From Balneolaceae bacterium (GTDB lineage Bacteria; Bacteroidota; Rhodothermia; Balneolales; Cyclonatronaceae), in the NCBI GenBank assembly GCA_007694035.1, contig RECM01000217.1, positions 1-46,060 of the forward strand: a DNA stretch of 46,060 nucleotides, read 5' to 3'. Numbering within the stretch: the first letter of the stretch is position 1; each line of letters opens with the position of its first letter. The notes below the pieces were generated by a model, which was not told the origin of the DNA, searched no databases, and saw nothing but the letters and a program-made list of their open reading frames with translations. The translations under genes were made by a program, and so were the position numbers. Shown piece by piece: positions 33,581 through 42,734 of the stretch.

Positions 33581-35925
33581 CAATCAGGAATGTTATAATT
33601 CACGTCCGTGCGGTACGTACCGAGCAGATGCTCGGCGAAATAATCCCACAGGATGCGCTCGAAATAGGCATTATACCGTCCGAAACCATGCCGTGCCTCA
33701 GGGAAAATCATCATGTCGAAACGCTTGCCGGCCTTAATCAGGGCATCCGCCATGCGGTAGGTGTTGGCCGGATGCACATTATTGTCGATGCCGCCGTGGA
33801 TCAGCAGCAAACGTCCCTGCAGGTTTCCAGCCAGTTCGGCATTGGACGGAATTCTCGACCGGAACCGGGTCCGTTCCTCTTCCGTCTCATCCCCGTTCTC
33901 GTCTTTCACTTTCACCTTGGTGGTTTCGGCCTTCACGCCATGGTGTACCTCGCTCCAGAAGATATTGTACACATTATTGTCGTGGTTCCCCATCGATGAG
34001 ACAGCCACTTTATAGAATTCGGGATAGGTTAGCAGGGCGGCCGTGCTCATGAACCCACCTCCGGAGTGACCGTAAATGCCCACCTTGTCCAGGTCGATAT
34101 AGGGCCGTGTGGCAGCCAGCTGCTCGATGCCGTAGCGGTTGTCCTCCAGGGGGTAGTCGCGCAGGTTGCCATAGCCGTAGTTATGGTACCATTTCTCCCT
34201 GAGCGGGCTTCCGCCCCGGTTGCCCATGGCGATAACTACAAAACCCACCTGGGCCAGGGAGTGTGCCCTCGCGGCTGTGCCACCGATCGAGAATGAACGC
34301 GGGAAGGGCTCAACCTGAGGCCCGGGATAGACATACGAAATGATGGGATATTTCTTCTCCGGATCGAAATCGGCCGGTTTCCACATCACACCGTACAGAT
34401 CGGTGGTTCCGTCTTTGGCTTTTACCGAAAAGTTCTCGGGCAGGGTGAAACCCGATTCATTCAATCGTGTGAGGTCTACGGCCTCAAGGTCCATGAGTTT
34501 GGAACCACTTCTGTCGCGCAGCACCACCCGGGTCGGGAAATCCGGCCTTGAGTAGTTGTTCACAAAAAACCGGCGGCTGTCGCTCATCGAGAAACTGTGG
34601 TTGGCATCCTCCGGCGTTAGCAGCTGCTGGCGCGAACCGTCGAAACGCACCGAATAGTAGTGGGAATAGTTCGGATTCCGCCCCTCTTCCCTGCCCAGGC
34701 CCTCAAAGTAGATGGTGCGGGCTGAAGTGTCGATGGCCGCGATATCGCCCACCATGTAATGGCCGGTGGTTATCCTGTTTCTGAGGTTGCCCTGGCTGTC
34801 GTAACGGTAAAGCTGCCCCCAGCCGGTACGTTCGCTCCACCAGATGTACTCTTCTCCCTCGTTGATGATGGCAAGCTGGGCATAACGGGTGTTGAAATAG
34901 GGCTTGCTGGTTTCCGACCACAACACTTCGGTTTCACCGGTCGAGGTATTGGCTTTCACCACATCAATTTCGTCCCAGGTACGGGTACGCCGGAGGATGT
35001 ACAGATAGTCGGATTTATCGGTGGTAAAAATACCGCCGCCCCTGAAGTAGGTTCCGCCAAGCGACTGATCGGGCCATTTGTCGGTGTCGAGGCGCACATG
35101 CTCTTTCGTTTCCATGTCGAACACCAGAATTTCGTCCTGATAGTGCTTTTCCTCGCCGGGCAGATTGTATTTGTAGGTTTCCAGCTCAGGACGTTGTTTG
35201 ATGGTATTGATCACCCACAACTCGCCCACCTCACGCCAGTCCTGCCGCTTCACGTACAGTTTTCTGGAATCCTCAAACCAGGTGGCACGCGACCTCAGGC
35301 GTTTGGTGGTTGTGGTGTCGCCGTGGTCCTGCTGGAAACTGTACCAGCGTTCTCCGTCTTCCGACAGGCGTATCTCGGTACTGTCGGGGTCGTTGGCCCG
35401 CATCACATACAGATCGTGTTTGCGGGCGAACGCAATATACGTACTGTCGGGCGAGTAGGTGGCCCATGGGGTGCGTGGTTTGGCCTCGAGGGAATCGCCC
35501 TTTTCGAGCAGGTCGCGGTCTATATGGTATTTGAATTCAACACTGTCCACATGAAATGTAAAGAACCCGCGGTCTGTATCGTAATCAAAGCCTTTCAAAT
35601 CGAGGTCTTTGGCATTGAAGCCCCGGTTGAACGCTTCAGACAATTGCGCGGCCATTTCCTGGCGGTCGAACAGCGGCCTTTTTGTCTTCCGGGCCGCATC
35701 AACAAATACCCAGTGTTTCCCTTCGGTAGTCTGCCATTCATACCAGAAACGGTCCTCATCCTCAATCCATCTGGCCGACAAAAAGGTGCTCCCTGTCATT
35801 TTTTGCATATTGGTAGCCGTGAAGCGTTCGGCCAGTTCGAAATTGGCGGTTTGCTGTGCAAACATGACCGGAGCCATCAGCGCCAGGATTAGCCCTGCAC
35901 CCGCTGCTTTATTGATAATCTTCAT
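33580..35925 (-). CDS. S9 family peptidase, dipeptidyl peptidase IV-like
   Basis: 781 residues from the ATG at 35925, which starts a clear signal peptide (MKIINKAAGAGLILALMAPV...FAQ); the longer frame from 36003 begins with TTG. The first about 500 residues form the DPP-IV beta-propeller. The C-terminal alpha/beta hydrolase domain has the nucleophile S621 in IYGHSGGGFMS, the acid in LLIHGGIDNNVHPANT and the histidine in FPEARHGFG. It should remove dipeptides from peptides in the periplasm. The insert KVKDENGDETEEERTRFRSRIP near the active site is charged and unusual, though of a kind seen in the family. It is convergent with the amidohydrolase gene. Confidence 0.95.
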   Translation of the reverse strand: MKIINKAAGAGLILALMAPVMFAQQTANFELAERFTATNMQKMTGSTFLSARWIEDEDRFWYEWQTTEGKHWVFVDAARKTKRPLFDRQEMAAQLSEAFNRGFNAKDLDLKGFDYDTDRGFFTFHVDSVEFKYHIDRDLLEKGDSLEAKPRTPWATYSPDSTYIAFARKHDLYVMRANDPDSTEIRLSEDGERWYSFQQDHGDTTTTKRLRSRATWFEDSRKLYVKRQDWREVGELWVINTIKQRPELETYKYNLPGEEKHYQDEILVFDMETKEHVRLDTDKWPDQSLGGTYFRGGGIFTTDKSDYLYILRRTRTWDEIDVVKANTSTGETEVLWSETSKPYFNTRYAQLAIINEGEEYIWWSERTGWGQLYRYDSQGNLRNRITTGHYMVGDIAAIDTSARTIYFEGLGREEGRNPNYSHYYSVRFDGSRQQLLTPEDANHSFSMSDSRRFFVNNYSRPDFPTRVVLRDRSGSKLMDLEAVDLTRLNESGFTLPENFSVKAKDGTTDLYGVMWKPADFDPEKKYPIISYVYPGPQVEPFPRSFSIGGTAARAHSLAQVGFVVIAMGNRGGSPLREKWYHNYGYGNLRDYPLEDNRYGIEQLAATRPYIDLDKVGIYGHSGGGFMSTAALLTYPEFYKVAVSSMGNHDNNVYNIFWSEVHHGVKAETTKVKVKDENGDETEEERTRFRSRIPSNAELAGNLQGRLLLIHGGIDNNVHPANTYRMADALIKAGKRFDMMIFPEARHGFGRYNAYFERILWDYFAEHLLGTYRTDVNYNIPD

Positions 35926-36219
35926 AAGTATTGTACTGTAATTGTTGGTTGGAGAGCGGAAATATCCTAAACAAATCAATACCTGCATACCCCGCGATTG
36001 CAATAATTTTGGCTGGTTTGTTAAAAAATCAAAAAATGGGAGCTAAAGCAACACCCATTCCGCCTTCGCCGAGCTTTTCGATGATTTTGTAGTGTGATAT
36101 CTGCTTGTTGAGCAAAGATTGGATTGGTGTTGCTGCCGGTTTATGATTTCACCGGTTGTTGATTTAGTGGTCCCAAAAGTTAAATAATGGTTGCTATTGC
36201 ATTCTGTTGGCACTAACCC

Positions 36220-39200
36220 TCAGTGAGATCCCGGACGGGGCAGACGGATGGTAAAGCGGGAGTATTTCCCGGTGTCGGAATCGATTTGCAGCTCCCCGCC
36301 GTGCGCCTTGATAATGTCGTAGGTGATGCTGAGACCAAGGCCCGTTCCCTCGGTACCCTTTTTGGTGGTAAAGAAGGGCTGCAGGATTTTGTCCCTGATG
36401 TCTTCGGGAATGCCGGGACCGTTGTCTTCCATCTCGAGCTGTACCGCATCTTCGAGCAGTTTGGTGCGGATGGTCAGCACCGGGCTGTAGGATGCATCAC
36501 CTGATGCCGCCAGTTTTGTCTTCATGGCGTCGAAACTGTTGGCACTGATGTTCAGGATCACACGGCTGAAATCCTCCGCGATCAGGTTTACATCGCCAAT
36601 AGTATCGTCGGTTTCGTACACGATATGGGTGGTTATGGCATCCTTGCCGGCGCGCATGCCATGGTAGGAAAGGTTCACATACTCGCGGATGAACCCGTTA
36701 AGGTCGGCCGGTTCCATTTTACCGCTTCCACCGCGGCTGTGCAGCAGCATCGAGCGCACAATCCGGTCGGCCCGGGAGCCGTGGTCGTGGATTTTCGTCA
36801 GATTCGATTCGATGTCGTCAAGTATTTCCAGAATGAGCCCTGACTTTTGCCTTTTGCCTGCTGCCTTTTGTTCTTTGCCTTCTGCCATTTGTTCTTCGCT
36901 TTCTGCCTGTTGCTGGTCGCTCAAAATCTCCTCCCTTGCCTCCTGGATCAGTTCCATGCTCACCTCCGAAAAGTTGTTTACAAAGTTGAGCGGGTTTTTG
37001 ATCTCATGAGCTATGCCGGCGGTAAGCTGCCCGAGAGAGGCGAGTTTCTCCTGCTGTACCAGCTGGTCCTGTGCCGCTTTCAGGTTATTGTGAGCCTTCG
37101 CCAGTTCCTCGTAGGCCTTCTGGATTTCGCGTGCCTGCTCGAGTTCACGCTCCTGCGCCTTCTTGCGCATAATCGCGCGCAGCCTGCGGCGCTGCATCCG
37201 GTCGGTGGCAAATACCGCCCCTGCAATGAGTAGCAGGTAGAGCGACCAGGCCCACCATTGCCGCCACCAGGGCCGCAGCACCCTGAAGCTGTAAACGGCA
37301 TCGTCGCTGGTTACATACCCCGGAACAACTGCCTGCACCCGGAAGGTGTACTGACCCGGACGCAAATCGGAAAACTGCACCTCATTCTGGCGTGTGAGTG
37401 GTGCCCAATCGGTGTGATACCCGTCCAGTTTGTACCTGTACCGGGTCTCATCGCCTCCCGAATAGTTCATGCTTGCATATCGGAATCCAATCCGGTTTTG
37501 TGAGTAGGGCAATTCCGGCTGTCTGGTACCATAGAATGTCAGGGTATCGGATGTGATTTGCGAAAAGCGGACCGGGTAGGCCACGGTATCCATCCGCGTA
37601 ACCGTAACCCCGGCATTCTGGTAGAGAATGAGCATGTTGCCGTATTTATCGCGGCCAATGCCGTTTGGCGAATTGTTGGGCATGGCATCATCGCGGAAAA
37701 AGGTGTGATCCGTACCATTGAACACAGCGCCACCCACAGCGGTGGTAAACATCATCTCGCCGTTGCGGTCACGGTTCGGAAACAGCAGTCTAACGCTCGG
37801 CAGGCCGCTCCGGCGGTCGAGATAGGTCAGATTCTCGCCATCGTACACCACAAACCCCCGGTCGCGAAGACGGATGTAGAGGTATCCGTTCCCCTCGATA
37901 TTGAAAGCCATATTCTGGGTATCCACCTGCTTCAGGATGCGGTAATCGGCCCGTGCATTCACGCTGTCGCTCAGGTCGATGTAACGCTCTCCGTCGAACT
38001 TCAGGAATCCCCCGCTGATGATGTAGTACCTGCTATCATTGAGTTCGCCGACATAAAAGAGTCGCTCTTCAGGTACCTCCCACAGGTCTGCGGGATCGAA
38101 CCAGGCACCGTTTTCGTATACCCGAATAAATGTTCTTCTGTTGAAAGTGTCCATATTTTCTGAAAATCTTCCATACAGCCAGACCCGGTTACCGGATCCT
38201 TTTCTCATTTCATAGGCGTGATGAGACAATGCTTTCAGGCTGTCGGAGAAGGGGTTCTCAACCTCCGTAAAACGACCGTTCTCATAGTGTGCGAAAAACG
38301 AGGGACGGGCCTCCATCCCGTTCGCTTCCGGGCGTACATCCACATTGTAGGTCCATATCGTACCATCTTCCGTCTCAAGCATGTCGGTTACCCAGTATGG
38401 ACGGCTGGCCGGGCCGGGCACGGGCCGGAAGGTATAACGGTCGTCCTCATTCAGCCCGAGGGTTACCCCGCGGCTGGTGGGAAACCACAGCCGGCCATCC
38501 GTCGCATGGTACGGACGGTACACGAAATTACTGGTCAGCCCGTCGTTCACTGTAAAAGAGTGAAGCTGGTTGCCGTCCCACATGTTGATACCGACATCGT
38601 TCCATCTGTTGCGTTCAGCATCGAACTGGTTTGAATACGTTATCCAGACGTGGCCGTTGCGGTCGGTGGTGAGCTGACCTCCATTCACCGGGTTCCGGAG
38701 CAAACCGTCATCCTCATTAAGCAGGCGGGATCTTGGCGGTGTGTAAATGCCGAGAATATCGGGCTCATTGTGCACGGTTAGGAAACTCTGACCGGGCAGC
38801 TTCAGCAGAACCATACCGGGCAAGGTATCTACATAATGAAAATCCTCGTCCTCGTAAATGTAGACGTGGCTGAATAACTGGTCGTTTCCACTGGTGCCGC
38901 CAATAATAAAGTAAGCCGGATCTCCCGGTAAGCTGTGGATGTTAACACTGTTGAACCTTGCGTCAGTGAATCCGGCTGCATCGGCTTTCGCCGTAATAAA
39001 AACGGGATCTGCAACCGTAACCGGGATCCATTCACCATCGGAATATCTTAACAGAACCCGGTTAACATCTTCGGCCTGGAAGCCCTGCGACGATGAGTTC
39101 GGTCCCCCGAAGTCGGAGTACTGCACAAAAAGGGTTTCGAGCCCCTTGGCATAACGCGGCAGCGGCAACAAGCCGGGTGGGGCCGGATGCTCGTTGACAT

Positions 39201-40074
39201 CTGTTACAGGCCGAAATTGGCCACCCTCGTACACAAACATTCCGTCGTATTCCGAATGACTTAGCGCCGGATTAAATGAACCGGAACAGGTAAACCAGAT
39301 CCGGCCCTCACCATCCTCAATCAAATGTGGACCAATGCCGGAGGGCCCCATAAAGTTTATTACTACGTTTCTGCAGCCGGTGGTTTCGGAATCGAAAACT
39401 TCAAACGTCTCGCCATTAAAACGTGCGATATAGGCCGTTGTACCGTAATTACTTCCATCAAAATGACCAAACGAGGTAAACCAGAGTGCACCATCCGAGG
39501 CTTCGAAAATGCCCGATATATTGTGCAGTGGCAGCTCATCGAAGTCGATAACCCGGAAGCTGCCATTTTCATAGACCATCAGTCCGCCGTTTTGCGGCTC
39601 ATTTGGCGGCATGCTGTAAGTGCCGATCCAATGTCTTCCATTTCGGTCTCCATGCATGGCAATGGTTGTACTCCTTGCTGTACCAGGTAAAACAAACCCG
39701 TCGACCGACGTATATCGCTTGATTCCATGATCGTCATAACGGATGAGTTCCCTATCGTCGGTAAACCAGCTTACCCCATTGACCCGGTCATGGTAAGAGA
39801 ACGACATCATGTGAATGCCGTGATCCTGGCCAAAATCCTCGATCTGACCAGGGCTTATTCTGACCGTACCGGCCCTTGTGCTGAACCATATAAACCCGTC
39901 GTCGGTCAGGCCGGCGTTGTTCGGCGAGTAACTGGCGATGCCGTCTTCGGGTGAATAGATACGAACTACACCACCCGACGAAGTGGTAACGGTGCGCTGG
40001 GCCTCCGCTTCAGCGATAAAGACCGCCAGCAACAGAATGCAAGAGCGGCATATCCTACCTGAAAATCTGTTCAT
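36220..40074 (-). CDS. Propeller-type sensor histidine kinase
   Basis: 1284 residues. A signal peptide (CILLLAVFIAEAEAQ) precedes a large periplasmic region (about 30-860) of propeller-like blades (GFIWFSTRAGTVRI, GRHWIGTYS, GALWFTSFGHFDG, GHVWITYSNQ, GRLWFPTSRG). A Y_Y_Y domain (about 865-930; RYRYKLDGYHTDWAPL..FSDLRPGQYTFRVQA) and one membrane helix (about 940-960) follow. Cytoplasmic parts are a coiled coil, the DHp domain with H1023 (TAGIAHEIKNP) and an ATPase domain (N-box SANSFDAM, DNGPGIP, GTGLGLSITYDIIKAHGG). Residues about 1052-1077, between the DHp helices, are a low-complexity insert encoded by heptanucleotide repeats at the same place as in the NTF2-GAF kinase. No receiver is fused, so it is not a hybrid kinase, and none is adjacent. 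Confidence 0.94.
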   Translation of the reverse strand: MNRFSGRICRSCILLLAVFIAEAEAQRTVTTSSGGVVRIYSPEDGIASYSPNNAGLTDDGFIWFSTRAGTVRISPGQIEDFGQDHGIHMMSFSYHDRVNGVSWFTDDRELIRYDDHGIKRYTSVDGFVLPGTARSTTIAMHGDRNGRHWIGTYSMPPNEPQNGGLMVYENGSFRVIDFDELPLHNISGIFEASDGALWFTSFGHFDGSNYGTTAYIARFNGETFEVFDSETTGCRNVVINFMGPSGIGPHLIEDGEGRIWFTCSGSFNPALSHSEYDGMFVYEGGQFRPVTDVNEHPAPPGLLPLPRYAKGLETLFVQYSDFGGPNSSSQGFQAEDVNRVLLRYSDGEWIPVTVADPVFITAKADAAGFTDARFNSVNIHSLPGDPAYFIIGGTSGNDQLFSHVYIYEDEDFHYVDTLPGMVLLKLPGQSFLTVHNEPDILGIYTPPRSRLLNEDDGLLRNPVNGGQLTTDRNGHVWITYSNQFDAERNRWNDVGINMWDGNQLHSFTVNDGLTSNFVYRPYHATDGRLWFPTSRGVTLGLNEDDRYTFRPVPGPASRPYWVTDMLETEDGTIWTYNVDVRPEANGMEARPSFFAHYENGRFTEVENPFSDSLKALSHHAYEMRKGSGNRVWLYGRFSENMDTFNRRTFIRVYENGAWFDPADLWEVPEERLFYVGELNDSRYYIISGGFLKFDGERYIDLSDSVNARADYRILKQVDTQNMAFNIEGNGYLYIRLRDRGFVVYDGENLTYLDRRSGLPSVRLLFPNRDRNGEMMFTTAVGGAVFNGTDHTFFRDDAMPNNSPNGIGRDKYGNMLILYQNAGVTVTRMDTVAYPVRFSQITSDTLTFYGTRQPELPYSQNRIGFRYASMNYSGGDETRYRYKLDGYHTDWAPLTRQNEVQFSDLRPGQYTFRVQAVVPGYVTSDDAVYSFRVLRPWWRQWWAWSLYLLLIAGAVFATDRMQRRRLRAIMRKKAQERELEQAREIQKAYEELAKAHNNLKAAQDQLVQQEKLASLGQLTAGIAHEIKNPLNFVNNFSEVSMELIQEAREEILSDQQQAESEEQMAEGKEQKAAGKRQKSGLILEILDDIESNLTKIHDHGSRADRIVRSMLLHSRGGSGKMEPADLNGFIREYVNLSYHGMRAGKDAITTHIVYETDDTIGDVNLIAEDFSRVILNISANSFDAMKTKLAASGDASYSPVLTIRTKLLEDAVQLEMEDNGPGIPEDIRDKILQPFFTTKKGTEGTGLGLSITYDIIKAHGGELQIDSDTGKYSRFTIRLPRPGSH
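36845..36914 (-). repeat. In-frame heptanucleotide repeat array in second kinase
   Basis: Minus strand, ten heptamers without slip: AGCAACA, GGCAGAA, AGCGAAG, AACAAAT, GGCAGAA, GGCAAAG, AACAAAA, GGCAGCA, GGCAAAA, GGCAAAA. It is translated as AESEEQM/AEGKEQK/AAGKRQK. It belongs to the same family as 17741-17880 but is more diverged. Confidence 0.85.
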
Positions 40075-40237
40075 GGAATATCCGGTTTACGTTTGTATCC
40101 CCGGCCGAACGGGTATTTCTATACGCCGTGTCTGGCCATTTTTAAAGAATTAAAGGTAAACAGTCTGTGTGTGAATCCAAATAGTGCCCGATCATGCAGC
40201 CTGCCTGTTTTTTTCCGGTGAGTGAGTGCCAGTCATA

Positions 40238-41068
40238 CTATCCAACCGCTTTTACCTTTTCGGGTACATTTACCGGTATGCGGAACAATTTAGCCGAATT
40301 TTTCCAGTAAATGAGTTCCTTGAGCTTTTTCGAAAGCTTGAGCGATTTCATAAACCCGGTGTAAGATTCCATGGTTGAAATAGGCCAGTCGGTACCGTAC
40401 AGCAGATAGTTTGGATCGCCCGCAAAGAGCATCATCTCTTTGAGTTGCTTGTGCATGTATTTCTCATATTTCGAGGTGAAATCACCGAGTACCAGCCCTG
40501 AAATATCGGCATAGGCGTTGGTGTTTTTGTAGACCACCTCCATGCAGTCGCGGATCCACGGGTTGCCCAGATGGCAGATGACCAGCTTCAGGTCCGGAAA
40601 ATCTACGGCCACATCATCCACATTCAGCGGGTGTGCAAAGCGCAGTTTTGCCGATTTGGCATAGGTATCGCCCGTGTGGATCATTACAGGCACATCAAAT
40701 TCCAGGGCCAGATCGTAGATAACCCGGCAGCGGGAATCATACGGGTAGAAGGGCTCATAACCGGGATACAGCTTCAACCCCTTCACAATCCCGTCTTTCA
40801 GATAATCGCTGAGTTCGCGAAGATCCCGTTCCTTGTAATTCAGGAAACTGATGCCGGCCACAACACCCAGGTTATCATGGCCTTCGGTCACCCGGATGAC
40901 GTCCGAAACAGATGGACGATGACTGTTCACCTTGTAGGAACTGAGCACCAGGGCGTAATCTATACCGTTCTTATCCATCGATTCGAGCAATTCATCCCGG
41001 GTCTCATCCACCGATTTGGTTACCGTTTCATCGTAATTGTTCAGATGGGTGTGTACGTCTATGATCAT
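40238..41068 (-). CDS. Amidohydrolase-family metal-dependent hydrolase (PF04909-like)
   Basis: 276 residues with no signal peptide. The metal motif H6-T-H8 (MIIDVHTHLNNYD) is at the very start; further ligand candidates are the histidine in VPVMIHTGD, LVICHLGNPW and the aspartate in LLYGTDWPIS. This is the TIM-barrel amidohydrolase-2 group, which contains decarboxylases (ACMSD-like), lactonases and uncharacterised hydrolases. The size and motif order fit a complete protein. The substrate cannot be assigned. It is flanked by 163 bp towards the propeller kinase gene and 323 bp towards tyrA, so it is probably transcribed alone. Confidence 0.9.
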   Translation of the reverse strand: MIIDVHTHLNNYDETVTKSVDETRDELLESMDKNGIDYALVLSSYKVNSHRPSVSDVIRVTEGHDNLGVVAGISFLNYKERDLRELSDYLKDGIVKGLKLYPGYEPFYPYDSRCRVIYDLALEFDVPVMIHTGDTYAKSAKLRFAHPLNVDDVAVDFPDLKLVICHLGNPWIRDCMEVVYKNTNAYADISGLVLGDFTSKYEKYMHKQLKEMMLFAGDPNYLLYGTDWPISTMESYTGFMKSLKLSKKLKELIYWKNSAKLFRIPVNVPEKVKAVG

Positions 41069-41391
41069 GGGTTCATCCTTTTATCAACTGTTAATAGCTT
41101 TAGCTTTCAATGTTACAACGCATTCATAATCCTGTGAACGTGCTTAAAATCCTCTGAGATTGACAGGGTATTCAAAAAATGCCCTCACCCTTGTTTTGCT
41201 TAAACTTAAGGATATGGGATATGAGCGGGATGTGAAGAAAATCCGCGATGATCTGCAGCAGCTCATCCGGGATAAATCAGGTAAGTAACCCTGAATCTAA
41301 AAAAAACCTGAACAATCACCACAACAGCCCTGTTGGTGTGTTTCGGAAATTGATATGGTTCGGTTACGGGAATTGCATACCTGGAAAGCCC
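41069..41391. other. Intergenic region with a possible gene fragment
   Basis: 323 bp between tyrA and the amidohydrolase gene (both minus). It contains the small plus-strand frame at 41160-41288; otherwise nothing was recognised. Confidence 0.4.
41160..41288 (+). pseudogene. Possible C-terminal gene fragment or small ORF
   Basis: A 42-codon frame (TTG start) encodes ...ALTLVLLKLKDMGYERDVKK followed by IRDDLQQLIRDKSGK and TAA. The frame has coding-like codon choice and reads as two amphipathic helices, like the end of a larger alpha-helical protein. A stop (TAA) lies upstream in frame and there is no good start. It is antisense to neighbouring transcription. No family was recognised; it may be a remnant or a chance frame. 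Confidence 0.25.
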
Positions 41392-42525
41392 TCAGGAGAA
41401 ACGGTCGGCGAGGCGGTTGATCAGGTAACCGCTCTCCAGCAGCGCCTGGGGACCAAAATCGCCAAAGAATTCACTGATGTGCTCGAATTCGCGGATAAAC
41501 GCTTTTTTGTCGCGGTTCCGCACCATTTCTGCCAGCCTTTCATGGTGCTCGAGAAACTCGAGGAGCATGGTCACCCGTTCCTCATCCGAGAAAACGATAT
41601 CGGCGTAGAGTTCGGCGTCCTGGGCGAATATCCGCCCGGTCATCATCAGCTCCGCGCGGTAGATGGGGCTTGAAAAATCGAGAATCTCTTCGGGCTTCAT
41701 ATCCTTCTGGTTCAGGAACGAACCGTGCAGCAGGGCGATAAAGTGACGAAGGCCCTGTACGATGTTCATAGCCTGGTCGTGACGCACGGGATCGACAAGT
41801 TTGACCCGCATCCCCCATAATGCAAACTGATCGGTGAGCCACTGGTATTCTTCTTCGCGCCGGCCATTGCAGACAACCATAAGCTGTTTGCTCAGGTTGT
41901 GCAGATCGGGGCCGTGCATGGGGTGGAGGCCGGCAACGGGCCCGTTGTGATATTGAAGCATGCATTCCAGTATATCGCCTTTAATACTGGTGAAATCGGC
42001 GAGGATGGCGTCTTCAGAAAGCATGGGGCCCAGTTTTTTTATGACCTCTTTGGTGGCGTGTATGGGCACGGTAATGATGGCCACATCAACTCCCCGGGCG
42101 AGTTCTTTCGCCTCATCCCAGTTGTCGCGGTCGAGAATGCGGACGATATGCCCGCTCGCCTGGGCGAACTTGCTGTAAAGGCTTCCCATGCCCCCGCGGC
42201 CGCCCACAATAAGGAACACCTGCGGACCGGTCGTAGCCCTTGGAAAGGATGCCTCCGACTGGCTCGCGCGCGACGAGCTCATGATCATGCGAAGAAAATC
42301 CTCGGCCCATTCGGGATCGAGTGTATATTTCTCCGCTTTTTCCCGGAAAGTAATTACTTTCTGGTCTTCGCGTCCGGGCAGAAATATGGGCAGACGGTTT
42401 TGTATTTTGGTTTCGAGAACCTGCTTGGCGATTTCCTTGCGTTCCTGCAGCAGACGAAGTATTTCTTCGTCGATTTCATCGATTCGGCTGCGGAATCCGC
42501 TGAGTGATGCTTCTGACCTGGACAT
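41392..42525 (-). CDS. tyrA: Bifunctional chorismate mutase/prephenate dehydrogenase
   Basis: 377 residues from the ATG at 42525; a GTG 39 nt upstream is possible but not needed. The AroQ-type chorismate mutase domain spans about 5-90 (FRSRIDEIDEEILRLLQERKEIAKQVLETK). The prephenate dehydrogenase domain spans about 100-377, with the NAD motif GGRGGMGSLYSKFAQASGH and the catalytic-region motif GLHPMHGPD. This is the T-protein order known from E. coli: chorismate to prephenate to 4-hydroxyphenylpyruvate in tyrosine synthesis. It is divergent from uvrB with about 210 bp between the two starts. Confidence 0.95.
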   Translation of the reverse strand: MSRSEASLSGFRSRIDEIDEEILRLLQERKEIAKQVLETKIQNRLPIFLPGREDQKVITFREKAEKYTLDPEWAEDFLRMIMSSSRASQSEASFPRATTGPQVFLIVGGRGGMGSLYSKFAQASGHIVRILDRDNWDEAKELARGVDVAIITVPIHATKEVIKKLGPMLSEDAILADFTSIKGDILECMLQYHNGPVAGLHPMHGPDLHNLSKQLMVVCNGRREEEYQWLTDQFALWGMRVKLVDPVRHDQAMNIVQGLRHFIALLHGSFLNQKDMKPEEILDFSSPIYRAELMMTGRIFAQDAELYADIVFSDEERVTMLLEFLEHHERLAEMVRNRDKKAFIREFEHISEFFGDFGPQALLESGYLINRLADRFS

Positions 42526-42734
42526 TTTCTGGTATGATGTATGTTTTCTGTAGAAATGCGGCACTTACTGCGTACCACCTGAGTTTGAAGATAGGTAATG
42601 GACGATTAAAAAGTTGTCCGGCTCATTTTTATTACGAACACCCTGGTTTGATGAACACTTTTTATCACAATCAATTTCTCCCGCCAGTATTTTAACTCGC
42701 TGTATTTTTTAAATCCAATATCCCGGCACCATAC

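Noticed and set aside
34759-35892. 377-codon plus-strand frame opposite the DPP-IV-like peptidase
   Set aside because: Antisense to a complete S9 peptidase with an intact active site.
36220-40074. Hybrid two-component system protein with receiver and AraC output
   Set aside because: The protein ends after the ATPase domain; no receiver or helix-turn-helix domain is present.
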